64,000 nt of DNA from assembly GCA_018401645.1 (NCBI GenBank), contig JAGYKK010000007.1, positions 38,478-102,477 of the forward strand, in the 5' to 3' direction. The stretch is from Mycobacterium sp. (GTDB taxonomy: Bacteria; Actinomycetota; Actinomycetes; Mycobacteriales; Mycobacteriaceae). Of the stretch, positions 18,359 to 27,996 are shown one piece after another. The notes under the pieces were generated by a model. The model saw nothing but the letters and a program-made list of their open reading frames with translations. It searched no databases and was not told where the DNA came from. Each line of letters begins with the position of its first letter. Positions within the stretch are counted from its first letter, which is position 1. Both the position numbers and the translations under genes were made by a program.

Positions 18359-21300
18359 CCTGCCCTCCAACTCGCCCTCGGCCTCCAGCAGCACCTGTCG
18401 CAATCCGGCGAGGGTGACCGGGTCCGGACTCTCCCACATTCCGCGTCCGGCGGCTTCCAGCAAGCGCTCCGTCATGGAGTGCAGGGCCCAAGGATTGGAC
18501 TCGCCCAGGAATTTGCGGTTTTCCGGATCCAGCACGTAGGACTCGGTGAGCCGCTCATACATCCAGTCGGCGACCACCCCGGCGGTGGCGTCGTAGCCGA
18601 ACAGGTAGTCGACGGTCGCGGCCATCTCGAAGGCGCCCTTGTAGCCGTGTCGGCGCATCGCCGCCATCCAGCGCGGGTTGACCACCCGCGCCCGGAATAC
18701 CCGGGCGGTCTCCTCGGTGAGGGTCCGGGTGCGCACCGCATCGAAGCGAGTGTTGTCGCCGATGTAGGCCGTCGGCGCGGTCCCGGTCAGTGCTCGCACG
18801 GTGGCGATCATTCCACCGTGGTACTGGAAGTAGTCGTCGGAGTCGGCGATATCGTGCTCGCGGGAATCGATGTTCTTGGCCGCGACCACGATCCGGCGGT
18901 ACTGCATCGACATGTCCTCGGCGGCTGGCCGACCATCTAGGTCTCTGCCGTAGGCGAAACCGCCCCACGCCGTGTACACCTCGGCGAGGTCGGCGTCGTC
19001 GCGCCAGTTCCGGCTGTCGATCAGCTGCAACAGTCCGGCTCCGTAAGTACCCGGTTTGGAGCCAAAAATTCTTGTGGTGGAGCGACGTTCGTCACCGTGC
19101 TCAGCCAGATCGGCCTGCACGTGGGCGCGCACGTAGTTGTGCTCGGCGGGCTCGTCAAGCCCGGCCACCAGTTGCACCGCGTCATCAAGCATGGTCACGA
19201 CATGCGGGAAGGCGTCGCGGAAGAACCCGGAGATCCGCACTGTGACGTCAATGCGGGGCCGTTCCAATTCGGCCAACGGAATCACCTCAAGGTCGACCAC
19301 CCGACGGGACGCCTCATCCCAGATCGGCCGCGCGCCAAGTAGCGCCAGCACTTCGGCGATGTCGTCACCGGAATTGCGCATCGCGGAGGTACCCCACACC
19401 GACAGTCCCACCGACCTCGGCCACTCGCCGTGATCGCTGCGATAGCGCTCGAGCAGCGAATCGGCCATCGAGACGCCGGTTTCCCAGGCTAGCTTCGACG
19501 GCATGGCCTTGGGATCCACCGAATAGAAGTTGCGCCCGGTCGGCAAGACGTTGACCAGTCCACGCAGCGGCGAACCGGAGGGCCCGGCCGCGATGTAGCG
19601 GCCATCCAGCGCGCGGAGTACCTGGGCGATCTCTGCCGCCGTTCCGGCCAGCCGCGGGACCACCTCGTCGGCGGCGAACCGCAGGATCCGTCCGACGCCG
19701 GGGTCAGAGGTCAGCGATTCGACCTGGCCGGCATCCCAACCCGTTGCCTGCAGTGCGGCCAGCAGCCCGCGGGCCTGCTCCTCGGCTTCATCGACGGCGG
19801 CGCGTTCGTCGGTGCCGTCCTCGGCCAGTCCGAGGGCCTGTCGAAGGCCGGGAATGCTCTGCTCGCCGCCGAACAACTGCCGGGCCCGCAGGATCGCCAG
19901 CACCATGTCAAGTTCGGCCTCCCCGGTCGGGGCCAGCCCGAGGATGTGCAAACCATCGCGGATCTGGACGTCCTTGATCTCGCACAGCCAGCCATCGACG
20001 TGCAACAGCATGTCGTCGAAGGAGTCATCTTCGGGGCGCTGCGCCAAACCGAGGTCGTGATCCATTTTGGCCGCGCTCATCAGCGTCCAGATCTGCTGGC
20101 GTATCGCGGGTAGCTTCGCCGGGTCGAGTGCGGCGATATTGGCGTGCTCGTCGAGCAACTGCTCAAGCCGGGCGGTGTCGCCGTAGCTCTCCGCGCGGGC
20201 CATCGGCGGGATCAGGTGATCGACGATGGTCGCATGCGCCCGGCGTTTGGCCTGGGTGCCCTCGCCCGGATCATTGACCAGGAACGGGTAGATCAGCGGA
20301 AGGTCGCCGAGTGCGGCGTCGGGACCGCAATTCGCCGACACGCCAACGCTCTTACCGGGTAGCCACTCCAGGTTGCCGTGCTTGCCCATGTGTATCACCG
20401 CGTGGGCGCCGAAGGAGTGCCGCAACCAGAAGTAGGTGCCGAGGTAGTGGTGGCTGGGCGGCATATCGGGGTCGTGGTAAATGGCGATCGGGTTCTCGCC
20501 GAATCCGCGCGGCGGTTGCACGAGGATCACGATGTTGTCGGATTGGATTGCCGAAACGATGATCTCGCCGTCCGGATCGCGGCTGCGGTCGACGAACAAT
20601 TCACCCGGCGGCTCACCCCAGTGCTGCACCATCGCGTCGCGAAGTTCTTCCGGCAGAGTGCCGAACCATTCGCGGTAGCGTGCCGCCGGCACGCGGATCG
20701 CCCGCTCCGCCATCTGGGTGTCGGTGAGCCAATCGGGGTCCAGTCCCCCGCGTTCGATGAGCGCGTGCATCAGCGCATCGCCGTCGCCACTGGCCAGTCC
20801 GGGCACCTCGCCGATGCGATAACCGCTGTCCCGCATTGCGTTGAGCAATGCCAGCGTGCTGGATGGAGTGTCCAGTCCGACGGCATTGCCGATGCGGGAG
20901 TACTTCGTCGGATACGCCGAGAACATCAACGCGACCCGCTTATCAGGGGCACTGACTCGGCGCAGGGTGGCGTAATTGATCGCTAGGCCCGCGACCCGGG
21001 TACACCGTTCCGGATCGGGGACGTAGGAGATCAGGCCCTCGGCGTCGATCTCTTTGAAGGAAAACGGGACGGTGATGATGCGCCCGTCGAATTCCGGCAC
21101 GGCAACCTGGGTGGCCACATCGCGGGGACTCAGGCCACTGTCGTTAGCCTCCCACTGCGCGCGCGAACTGGTCAGACACAAGCCCTGCAAAATCGGGATG
21201 TCCAGCGCAGCAAGGTGTGTGACATTCCAACTGTCGTCGTCTCCCCCGGCTGTCACCGCCGCCGGCACCGCTGCACCGGCGGCGAGCACGGTCACCACCA

Positions 21301-22006
21301 TCGCGTCGACCCCACCGAGCAGCTTGAGCAGTTCGGGTTCGGGTGTCCGCAGGGATGTGCAGTAGATCGGCATCGGCCGTCCACCCGCCCGCTCGATCGC
21401 ACAGCAGAGCGCTTCGACGTAGGCGGTATTACCGGCCAACTGCTGGGCGCGGTAGTAGAGCACCGCGATGGTGGGAGCGTCTGCGGGCACTACTGCGCGG
21501 GCTGCGACCATGTCCGGGAAGCACGCCACCCCACCCGGACAGCCCGGGCAACCCAACGCCGTTGAGCAGACCCGGTCGAGAATTCCCCACGGTGGTGTGG
21601 CCGCCGGCGGGCTGAATCCGTATCCGGTCATCAGCACGGTGTCGCAGAGGAAGTCGTGCAACTGGCCCAGGTTCGCCACACCGCCCTCTGCCAGATAGAT
21701 GTGCGCCTGCATGGCGATGCCCGCGGGCACGGTGGACCGCTCCATCAGGTCGGCGTCGGGGGCCTGCTCACCGCTGACCACCACGGCCGGGACCCCGCTC
21801 GCGATGACGGTGTCGATAGTGTTCTGCAGGGCGCGGTAGCCGCCGAGGACCCGGACGACCACGACCGCGGCACCGTCGAGCAATTCCGCGAGTTTGCCGG
21901 CAGCCAGCCGGGTTGGGTTGGCCCAGCGGTAGTCCGCACCGCTGGCACGCGCGGTAATCAGGTCGGTGTCGGAGGTCGACAACAGGACAATCGTGGGCCG
22001 GGGCAT
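18356..22006 (-). CDS. cobN: Cobaltochelatase subunit CobN
   Basis: A 1216-residue large subunit of the ATP-dependent cobaltochelatase, which inserts cobalt into the corrin ring (hydrogenobyrinate diamide in the classical aerobic route). The length and segments such as HWGEPPGE, FGENPIAIYHDPDMPPS and VIHMGKHGNLEWLPGKS are typical of the CobN/magnesium-chelatase H family. No CobS/CobT or ChlID-like partner genes are in this window. It is divergent from cobG across 61 bp; Rv2062c holds the same place in M. tuberculosis. Confidence 0.95.
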   Translation of the reverse strand: MPRPTIVLLSTSDTDLITARASGADYRWANPTRLAAGKLAELLDGAAVVVVRVLGGYRALQNTIDTVIASGVPAVVVSGEQAPDADLMERSTVPAGIAMQAHIYLAEGGVANLGQLHDFLCDTVLMTGYGFSPPAATPPWGILDRVCSTALGCPGCPGGVACFPDMVAARAVVPADAPTIAVLYYRAQQLAGNTAYVEALCCAIERAGGRPMPIYCTSLRTPEPELLKLLGGVDAMVVTVLAAGAAVPAAVTAGGDDDSWNVTHLAALDIPILQGLCLTSSRAQWEANDSGLSPRDVATQVAVPEFDGRIITVPFSFKEIDAEGLISYVPDPERCTRVAGLAINYATLRRVSAPDKRVALMFSAYPTKYSRIGNAVGLDTPSSTLALLNAMRDSGYRIGEVPGLASGDGDALMHALIERGGLDPDWLTDTQMAERAIRVPAARYREWFGTLPEELRDAMVQHWGEPPGELFVDRSRDPDGEIIVSAIQSDNIVILVQPPRGFGENPIAIYHDPDMPPSHHYLGTYFWLRHSFGAHAVIHMGKHGNLEWLPGKSVGVSANCGPDAALGDLPLIYPFLVNDPGEGTQAKRRAHATIVDHLIPPMARAESYGDTARLEQLLDEHANIAALDPAKLPAIRQQIWTLMSAAKMDHDLGLAQRPEDDSFDDMLLHVDGWLCEIKDVQIRDGLHILGLAPTGEAELDMVLAILRARQLFGGEQSIPGLRQALGLAEDGTDERAAVDEAEEQARGLLAALQATGWDAGQVESLTSDPGVGRILRFAADEVVPRLAGTAAEIAQVLRALDGRYIAAGPSGSPLRGLVNVLPTGRNFYSVDPKAMPSKLAWETGVSMADSLLERYRSDHGEWPRSVGLSVWGTSAMRNSGDDIAEVLALLGARPIWDEASRRVVDLEVIPLAELERPRIDVTVRISGFFRDAFPHVVTMLDDAVQLVAGLDEPAEHNYVRAHVQADLAEHGDERRSTTRIFGSKPGTYGAGLLQLIDSRNWRDDADLAEVYTAWGGFAYGRDLDGRPAAEDMSMQYRRIVVAAKNIDSREHDIADSDDYFQYHGGMIATVRALTGTAPTAYIGDNTRFDAVRTRTLTEETARVFRARVVNPRWMAAMRRHGYKGAFEMAATVDYLFGYDATAGVVADWMYERLTESYVLDPENRKFLGESNPWALHSMTERLLEAAGRGMWESPDPVTLAGLRQVLLEAEGELEGR

Positions 22007-22055
22007 CCACTATTCGTACCGCAGAGGTGCCACCGGCTCACCCCCGGCCGCGTCG

Positions 22056-22061
22056 TACGGT
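22056..22061 (+). promoter_or_regulatory. -10 box for leaderless cobG mRNA
   Basis: TACGGT stands 6 nt before the GTG at 22068, and no ribosome-binding site is present. This supports the 22068 start. Confidence 0.5.
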
Positions 22062-22067
22062 GGTCGG

Positions 22068-23183
22068 GTGGCCCGATCGCGCAAGGATGACGCCTGTCCG
22101 GGCGCCCTGCACCTTCATCAGGCCGCCGACGGTGCGCTGGCCAGGATCCGTCTGCCCGGCGGGATGATCACTCCCGCCCAACTGGAGTCACTTGCCGAGG
22201 CCGCCGAGCGATTCGCCGCCGGGATTCTCGAACTCACCGCTCGGGGCAATCTGCAGGTACGTGGGATCACCGACTCCGCCGCGCTCGCCAAAGCGGTGGC
22301 CGCGGCCGGTCTACTGCCCTCGCCCAGCCATGAGTTGGTGCGCAATATCGTCGCCTCACCGCTCTCGGGCCGCCTCGGCGGTCGCGCCGATGTGCGGCCC
22401 TGGGTGGGGGAACTGGACCATGCACTGCAAGCCGACCCGGTGCTGGCCGACCTGCCCGGGCGGTTCATGTTCAGCATCGACGACGGCACCGCCGATGTGT
22501 CCGGCCTGGCTGCCGACGTCGGTGTCCAGGTGGTCGACGACGACGTCGCCCTGCTGCTGGCCGGATACGACACGGGTGTCCGGCTGGATGCCGATGAGGC
22601 GGTGGCGGCGATGATCACTGTCGCCTCCCGATTCGCCGAGTCTCGCGGAACCGCCTGGCGAATCAGAGAAGTGAATGATCGGGCGCCGCTGTTGGCCGGA
22701 TTCACGCCGGTAAGCGCAGCGGTGCCGATCCCGGCGCCGCCCCGGCCACCGGTCGGCTGGATCGAGCAGGACGACGGTCGCGTCGCACTCGGTGCGGCGG
22801 TGCCACTGGGAGTGCTCTCGGCGCGGCAGGCGCAGTTCGTGGCTGCCGTCGACGCTCCCGTGATGATTACGCCGTGGCGCTCATTGCTGGTGTGCGATCT
22901 CGAGGAGGGCCTGGCTGACACGTCGCTGCGGGTGCTGGCGCCGCTGGGCTTGGTGTTCGATAACACCTCGCCCTGGCTTGATGTGACCGCCTGCGTGGGC
23001 AGTCCGGGATGCGAGCGGTCGCGGGCGGATGTGCGCGCCGAAGCAACGCGGGTGGCGGAATCCGGCACCGTTGCGGGCACCGTGCACTACGTGGGCTGCG
23101 AGCGGGCCTGCGGCCGTCCCGCCGTCGCCGAGGTGTTGGTGGCCACCGGCGATGGGTATCACCCCCTTCCGCCCCCGTCGTAG
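22068..23183 (+). CDS. cobG: Precorrin-3B synthase CobG
   Basis: A 371-residue nitrite/sulfite-reductase-like enzyme that oxidatively hydroxylates precorrin-3A and forms the gamma-lactone (precorrin-3B), the oxygen-using step of aerobic cobalamin synthesis. The siroheme/[4Fe-4S] ligands are intact: CVGSPGC (CX5C) and CERAC (CX3C) near the C-terminus. The GTG at 22068 is preferred over an open ATG at 21966 because the protein family begins near SRKDDACPG and a -10 box is well placed. First gene of cobG-cobH-cobIJ. Confidence 0.93.
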   Translation: MARSRKDDACPGALHLHQAADGALARIRLPGGMITPAQLESLAEAAERFAAGILELTARGNLQVRGITDSAALAKAVAAAGLLPSPSHELVRNIVASPLSGRLGGRADVRPWVGELDHALQADPVLADLPGRFMFSIDDGTADVSGLAADVGVQVVDDDVALLLAGYDTGVRLDADEAVAAMITVASRFAESRGTAWRIREVNDRAPLLAGFTPVSAAVPIPAPPRPPVGWIEQDDGRVALGAAVPLGVLSARQAQFVAAVDAPVMITPWRSLLVCDLEEGLADTSLRVLAPLGLVFDNTSPWLDVTACVGSPGCERSRADVRAEATRVAESGTVAGTVHYVGCERACGRPAVAEVLVATGDGYHPLPPPS

Positions 23184-23186
23184 GGT
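23181..23186 (+). promoter_or_regulatory. -10 box for leaderless cobH mRNA, on the cobG stop
   Basis: TAGGGT, whose TAG is the cobG stop codon, lies 6 nt before the cobH GTG. It could give cobH a second, leaderless promoter inside the operon. Confidence 0.4.
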
Positions 23187-23192
23187 GATGGT

Positions 23193-23819
23193 GTGCTCGA
23201 CTACATCCGCGACGCCGGCGATATCTACCGGCAGTCCTTCGCCACCATCCGGGCCGAGTCAGACCTCACCCGGTTCCCCGAGGACGTCGCCCGGGTGGTG
23301 GTGCGGCTGATCCACACCTGCGGCCAGGTCGACCTGACTGAACATATTGCCTTCACACCCGCCGTGGTCAGCGCGACCCATGCCGCACTTGCCGCCGGCG
23401 CTCCCATCCTCTGCGATTCCTCGATGGTGGCCGCCGGCATCACTGCGGCACGGCTTCCCGCCGCCAACGAAGTGGTGTCCTTGGTCGCCGACCCTGGGGC
23501 GGCTGACCTTGCGCACCGGCGCAGCACCACCCGTTCGGCGGCAGGAGTCGAATTGTGGGCCGACCGCATGGGCGGGGCGGTGCTTGCGATAGGCAATGCA
23601 CCCACCGCGCTATTCCGGTTACTGGAACTCATCGACGAGGGTGTGCCCGCGCCGGTATCCGTGCTCGGCGGCCCAGTGGGATTCGTCGGATCGGCACAGT
23701 CTAAGCAGGAACTCATCGATAACCCGCGCGGGATGGACTATCTGGTGGTGCTGGGCCGGCGCGGGGGTAGTGCGATGGCTGCGGCTGCGGTGAATGCGAT
23801 CGCGAGCGAGCGCGAATGA
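23193..23819 (+). CDS. cobH: Precorrin-8X methylmutase CobH
   Basis: A 208-residue enzyme that moves the C-11 methyl to C-12, converting precorrin-8X to hydrogenobyrinate. Recognisable segments: [14 protein letters not shown], the active-site region [11 protein letters not shown] (His), [12 protein letters not shown], and [14 protein letters not shown]. Length is normal. It begins 9 bp after cobG and is followed after about 10 bp by cobIJ, so the three are probably co-transcribed. Confidence 0.95.
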   Translation: MLDYIRDAGDIYRQSFATIRAESDLTRFPEDVARVVVRLIHTCGQVDLTEHIAFTPAVVSATHAALAAGAPILCDSSMVAAGITAARLPAANEVVSLVADPGAADLAHRRSTTRSAAGVELWADRMGGAVLAIGNAPTALFRLLELIDEGVPAPVSVLGGPVGFVGSAQSKQELIDNPRGMDYLVVLGRRGGSAMAAAAVNAIASERE

Positions 23820-23829
23820 GGCCTGCCGA

Positions 23830-25329
23830 ATGAGCAATGAACAGAGGGGAATGAAAAAAGGAACGTTGTTCGGTGTTGGCCTTGGGCCGGGTGACCCGGA
23901 ACTGGTGACCGTCAAAGCCGCCCGGGTTATCGGCGAAGCCGACGTTGTTGCCTACCACAGCGCGCGCCACGGCCGAAGTATCGCCCGCGGCATCGCCGCG
24001 CCGTATCTGCGGCCGGACCAGATCGAGGAACACCTCGTCTACCCGGTCACGACCGGCGACACCGACCACTCCGGCGGTTACGACGGGGCGATGGAGGACT
24101 TCTACGCCCAGGCCTCCGATCGGATCGCCGCGCACCTGGACGCCGGCCGTGATGTCGCGCTGCTCGCCGAGGGCGACCCGCTGTTCTACAGCTCCTACAT
24201 GCACATGCACACGCGACTGGCCGACCGTTTCAACGCGGTGATCGTGCCGGGAGTGACGTCGGTCAGCGCGGCCGCTGCGGCGATCGGTACTCCGTTGGCG
24301 ACCGGCGACGAGGTGCTGTCGGTACTACCCGGCACGCTGCCGGTCAGCGAACTCGCCCGCCGCCTGGCCGATACCGACGCCGCAGTGATCATGAAACTGG
24401 GAAGGACGTATTCCCAAGTTCGCGAAGCACTCTCACTGTCGGGTCGTCTCGAGGAGGCGATCTACGTCGAGCGGGCCAGTAGTGAGGGTCAGCGGGTCAT
24501 GCCCGCTGCCGACGTCGACGACACCCAGGTGCCGTACTTTTCATTGGCCGTCGTGCCGGGTGACGGCACGACCACCCGCGCCGCCCCGCGAACCGGGACC
24601 GTCGCGGTCGTCGGACTCGGACCGGGCATGAGCGAATGGATGACACCGCAGAGCCTGCGTGAACTGGCCGCTGTCACCGATCTGATCGGATACGGCCCCT
24701 ATCTCGACCGGGTGCCGATCCGTCCGGGACAGCGTCGCCATCCGTCCGATAACAGCGACGAACCGCAGCGCGCCCAACTTGCCTGCGAACTGGCCGAGCA
24801 GGGCCGCGCAGTCGCGGTCGTATCGTCGGGCGACCCAGGGGTTTTCGCCATGGCTACCGCCGTCCTCGAAGAGGCCAAGCAGTGGCCGAACGTTGCCGTG
24901 CGGGTAATCCCGGCGATGACGGCCGCCCAGGCGGTGGCCAGCCGGGTCGGTGCGCCACTCGGCCATGACTACGCGGTGCTCTCGCTGTCCGACCGGCTCA
25001 AGCCGTGGGAGGTCATCTCCGCGCGACTTTCCGCGGCGGCAGCGGCGGATCTGGTGCTGGCGATCTACAACCCGGCGTCCAAGAGTCGCACCTGGCAGGT
25101 GGCGGCAATGCGGGATTTGTTGCTCACCCACCGCGATGCCGGCACCCCGGTGGTGATCGGTCGCGATGTGTCCGGGCCGGGCGAATCGGTCAGGGTTGTT
25201 CGCCTGGCCGACCTCGCCCCGGCCGATGTCGATATGCGCTGCCTGCTGATCGTCGGGTCGTCGCAGACCCAGTGGTACTCGGCGGCAACTGGGGACACGG
25301 TGTTCACACCGCGGCGCTACCCCGGTTGA
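23830..25329 (+). CDS. cobIJ: Fused precorrin-2 C20- / precorrin-3B C17-methyltransferase CobIJ
   Basis: A 499-residue fusion of two SAM-dependent tetrapyrrole methylases. The CobI half has GVGLGPGDPELVTVKA near the start and LAEGDPLFYSSYMH; the CobJ half begins at VAVVGLGPGMSEW (about residue 257) with VVSSGDPGVFAMA and LAIYNPASKSR. The fused form is typical of mycobacteria (Rv2066). Starts at 23830 and 23851 are both possible; the latter follows AGAGGGGA closely, so the first seven residues are uncertain. The 3' end overlaps convergent cobK by 26 bp. Confidence 0.94.
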   Translation: MSNEQRGMKKGTLFGVGLGPGDPELVTVKAARVIGEADVVAYHSARHGRSIARGIAAPYLRPDQIEEHLVYPVTTGDTDHSGGYDGAMEDFYAQASDRIAAHLDAGRDVALLAEGDPLFYSSYMHMHTRLADRFNAVIVPGVTSVSAAAAAIGTPLATGDEVLSVLPGTLPVSELARRLADTDAAVIMKLGRTYSQVREALSLSGRLEEAIYVERASSEGQRVMPAADVDDTQVPYFSLAVVPGDGTTTRAAPRTGTVAVVGLGPGMSEWMTPQSLRELAAVTDLIGYGPYLDRVPIRPGQRRHPSDNSDEPQRAQLACELAEQGRAVAVVSSGDPGVFAMATAVLEEAKQWPNVAVRVIPAMTAAQAVASRVGAPLGHDYAVLSLSDRLKPWEVISARLSAAAAADLVLAIYNPASKSRTWQVAAMRDLLLTHRDAGTPVVIGRDVSGPGESVRVVRLADLAPADVDMRCLLIVGSSQTQWYSAATGDTVFTPRRYPG

Positions 25330-26041
25330 GCGCCCACGCCACAGCATCCTGCACCGAACTGACGGCCGCTACACCGTCGGGAAGCGCCGGTCGCTGAATC
25401 ATCACCACGTCCACATCGAGCGAACCCGCCGCATCGAGTTTCGCCTGGGTCAGTGCTCCCCCGCTGTTCTTGGTGACCAGCACCTCGATGCGCCTACTGC
25501 TCAGCAGTTCCCGTTCGGCGGCGTAGTGGTACGGCCCGCGGGATAACAGAAGCTCGTGGTTGCGGGGAAGCGTGCCGACATCGGGCGCCGTTACCACTCG
25601 AATCAGGAACCAGGCGTCGCTACCGGCGAAGGCGGTGACGCCGGAGCGTCCGGTGGTCAGGAAAACCCGCGAATAATCCTTGGCAGCAATGATTTCTGCT
25701 GCTTCAGTATCAGTGGCGACGACTGTTGCACCTGCCGGATCCCACGGCGGCCGGTTGAGCACCAGGTACGGCAGGTCGAGTCCGGCGCAGGCTGCCGCGG
25801 CGTTGGCGGTTATAGCTGCCGCGAACGGGTGCGTGGCGTCGATAACAGCGGTGACCGCGTTCTCGGTGAGCCAGGTGCGCAGGCCCTCGACACCGCCAAA
25901 GCCACCGATGCGGACCGAGCCGACCGGAAGCGCCGGATCGGGCACCCGGCCCGCCAGCGAGCTGATGATGTCGATATTCGGGTGCAGCCGCTCGGCCAGT
26001 GCGCGGGCTCCCGCCGGTGCCGCGAGCAGCAACACCCGCAT
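25304..26041 (-). CDS. cobK: Precorrin-6A reductase CobK
   Basis: A 245-residue NADPH-dependent reductase of precorrin-6A. It has the family pattern LLLAAPAGARALAERL at the N-terminus, VIDATHPFAAAITANA (active-site region) and LVTKNSGGALTQAKLDAA near the C-terminus. Its ATG overlaps the cobM stop by one base (TGATG), so cobL-cobM-cobK are translated in a chain. Length is normal. Confidence 0.94.
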   Translation of the reverse strand: MRVLLLAAPAGARALAERLHPNIDIISSLAGRVPDPALPVGSVRIGGFGGVEGLRTWLTENAVTAVIDATHPFAAAITANAAAACAGLDLPYLVLNRPPWDPAGATVVATDTEAAEIIAAKDYSRVFLTTGRSGVTAFAGSDAWFLIRVVTAPDVGTLPRNHELLLSRGPYHYAAERELLSSRRIEVLVTKNSGGALTQAKLDAAGSLDVDVVMIQRPALPDGVAAVSSVQDAVAWALNRGSAAV

Positions 26042-26796
26042 CAGTGCCGGTCTCCGCGGGCCCGGCCGGAGGAATACAGATAGCTCTCGCCGAAACCCTC
26101 CGCGGCAAGAACATCGCCGACGATGATCACCGCGGTTCGGGTGATCTGCGCGTCATGCATGCGGCCGGCGATATCAGTGAGCGTCCCGCGCAGGACCACT
26201 TGCTGTGGCCAACTCGCGAACGCGACGACGGCGACCGGGGTGTCGGGCCGGTAACCCCCGGCCAGCAGTTGCGGCACGATCTCATCAATTCGGTGAGCGG
26301 CCAGGTGGATCGCCAGCGTGGCCCCGTGCGCGGCGAGTGCCGTCAGGTCCTCGCCGTCGGGCATCGCGGTGGACAGGGTGGCAACCCGGGTCAGGATCAC
26401 CGTCTGAGCTACTTCGGGGACGGTCAATTCCCGGCCCAGTGCGGCCGCGGCGGCAGCGAAAGCCGGAACGCCCGGGACGATCTCGTAGCCGATACCCAGC
26501 GCATCGAGGCGACGACACTGTTCAGCGACCGCGCTGTAGAGCCCCGGATCGCCGGAATGCAACCGAGCGACATCGTGGCTCGCGGCGTCGGCGCCGGCGA
26601 TCTCGTCAATGATCTGATCCAGTGTCAACGGGCCGGTGTCGACGATGCGGGCATCAGCCGGGCATTCCGCAAGCAGGTCGTCGGGCATGATCGAGCCCGC
26701 GTACAGACAAACTCGGCACCTCTGGAGCAGTCGCTGGCCGCGGACGGTGATCAGGTCGGCAGCTCCGGGTCCAGCACCGATGAAGTACACCGTCAC
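26041..26796 (-). CDS. cobM: Precorrin-4 C11-methyltransferase CobM
   Basis: A 251-residue tetrapyrrole methylase that methylates C-11 of precorrin-4. Motifs: FIGAGPGAADLITVRG, CLYAGSIMP, LHSGDPGLYSAV and EIVPGVPAFAAAAA. The GTG at 26796 is chosen because it overlaps the cobL stop as GTGA and gives the normal length; six further upstream codons are open. Confidence 0.94.
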   Translation of the reverse strand: MTVYFIGAGPGAADLITVRGQRLLQRCRVCLYAGSIMPDDLLAECPADARIVDTGPLTLDQIIDEIAGADAASHDVARLHSGDPGLYSAVAEQCRRLDALGIGYEIVPGVPAFAAAAAALGRELTVPEVAQTVILTRVATLSTAMPDGEDLTALAAHGATLAIHLAAHRIDEIVPQLLAGGYRPDTPVAVVAFASWPQQVVLRGTLTDIAGRMHDAQITRTAVIIVGDVLAAEGFGESYLYSSGRARGDRH

Positions 26797-27965
26797 AGCA
26801 GCGTCACCGACCACTGGGTGATCGGCATCTGCGGCCGCCAGCCGGTGAATCCGCCGATCGGCTCGGAGTTGTAGTGCTGAAATCGGCGCAAGTCACCACC
26901 AAGTCGCGAGTACCACTGGGTCAGAACACTTTCGGATTCCGCGGTGACGGCGTTGGCTACAAGCCGACCACCACCAGCAAGCCTGCCGAGGCATTCCTCG
27001 ATCAGTCCATCGCGGGTCAGGCCGCCGCCGATGAAGATCACGTCCGGGCAAGCCCCCTCGAAGCTCTCCGGTGCCTCGCCGAGCACCCGGATGTCGACAC
27101 CGAAGGTGCGCGCGTTGGCGGCGATGCGATCGCGGCGCAGCGCGTCGGACTCAAACGCCACGGCCCGGCAGCTCGGGGCGGCCCGACACCATTCGACGGC
27201 GATGCTGCCCGATCCTGACCCGACATCCCAGAGCAACTCTCCCCGCCGCGGCGCCAGTGCGGCCAGGGTCACTGCCCGGATGGTCTGTTTGGTGATCTGC
27301 CCGTCGTGCCGGAAAGCCGAGTCGGGCAGGCCGGCACCGTCGTACTCCTCGGGGAGGTAGTGGATGGCGATGACGTTGAGATCGTCGATGTCGTCGGGGG
27401 GTGCGGCCGCCCACGCCTGTGCCTGGCCACTGCGGATTCGCTCCCTGACACCGTCGAGTTGCTCCAGGACCGTGAACTCTGAAGCGCCGCGGCCGGTCTC
27501 GGTCAGAGCCGTGGCCAACTCCGCCGCGCTCGAAGCGTCGCGGGACAGCACCACGGCATGACCGCCCCGACGAATCGCCGTGTGCACCGGCGCTGTCACC
27601 AGGCTGATGATCTCGGTGTCGGACACCGCCCATCCCATTCGCGCGCAGGCAAGGTTGACCGAGGACACGTGCGGCAGGACCACTACCCGCTCTGCGCCGT
27701 AGAGGCGGATCAATGTCCCACCGATGCCGTGCAGCAGTGGATCGCCGCTGGCGACGACGTGAATATCTTCATCGACGGGTAACTTTTCCAGCGCGGGCAG
27801 CATTGGCGTGGGCCAGGGATGCCTCGGTGCGGCAACCGTGTCGTCGAGCAGATCCAGCTGGCGCGGCGATCCATAAATGGCGGTGGCGCTGCGCAGTTCG
27901 CGAAGAGAGTTCTCCGACAGCCCGGCCATTCCGTCGGCCCCGATACCCACCACGATGCACGTCAT
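26793..27965 (-). CDS. cobL: Precorrin-6Y C5,15-methyltransferase (decarboxylating) CobL
   Basis: A 390-residue bifunctional enzyme that methylates C-5 and C-15 and decarboxylates the acetate side chain of precorrin-6B. The N-terminal CbiE-like methylase has IVVGIGADGMAGLS and VASGDPLLHGIG; the C-terminal CbiT-like domain has LLWDVGSGSGSIAVEW and DVIFIGGGLT. First gene of the cobLMK run, 31 bp downstream of an SDR gene on the same strand. Confidence 0.94.
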   Translation of the reverse strand: MTCIVVGIGADGMAGLSENSLRELRSATAIYGSPRQLDLLDDTVAAPRHPWPTPMLPALEKLPVDEDIHVVASGDPLLHGIGGTLIRLYGAERVVVLPHVSSVNLACARMGWAVSDTEIISLVTAPVHTAIRRGGHAVVLSRDASSAAELATALTETGRGASEFTVLEQLDGVRERIRSGQAQAWAAAPPDDIDDLNVIAIHYLPEEYDGAGLPDSAFRHDGQITKQTIRAVTLAALAPRRGELLWDVGSGSGSIAVEWCRAAPSCRAVAFESDALRRDRIAANARTFGVDIRVLGEAPESFEGACPDVIFIGGGLTRDGLIEECLGRLAGGGRLVANAVTAESESVLTQWYSRLGGDLRRFQHYNSEPIGGFTGWRPQMPITQWSVTLL

Positions 27966-27996
27966 CGGGGCCGTTCTCGATTCTTCACTTCGTTCA

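Noticed and set aside
17708..18940. 410-codon open frame on the plus strand opposite cupin, PPOX and cobN
   Set aside because: Arg/Gly/Pro/His-rich shadow of three confidently identified genes; typical of high-GC sequence.
22007..22067. Cobalamin riboswitch in the cobN-cobG gap
   Set aside because: The gap is only 61 bp and both genes appear to start without a leader; no B12-box-like sequence seen.
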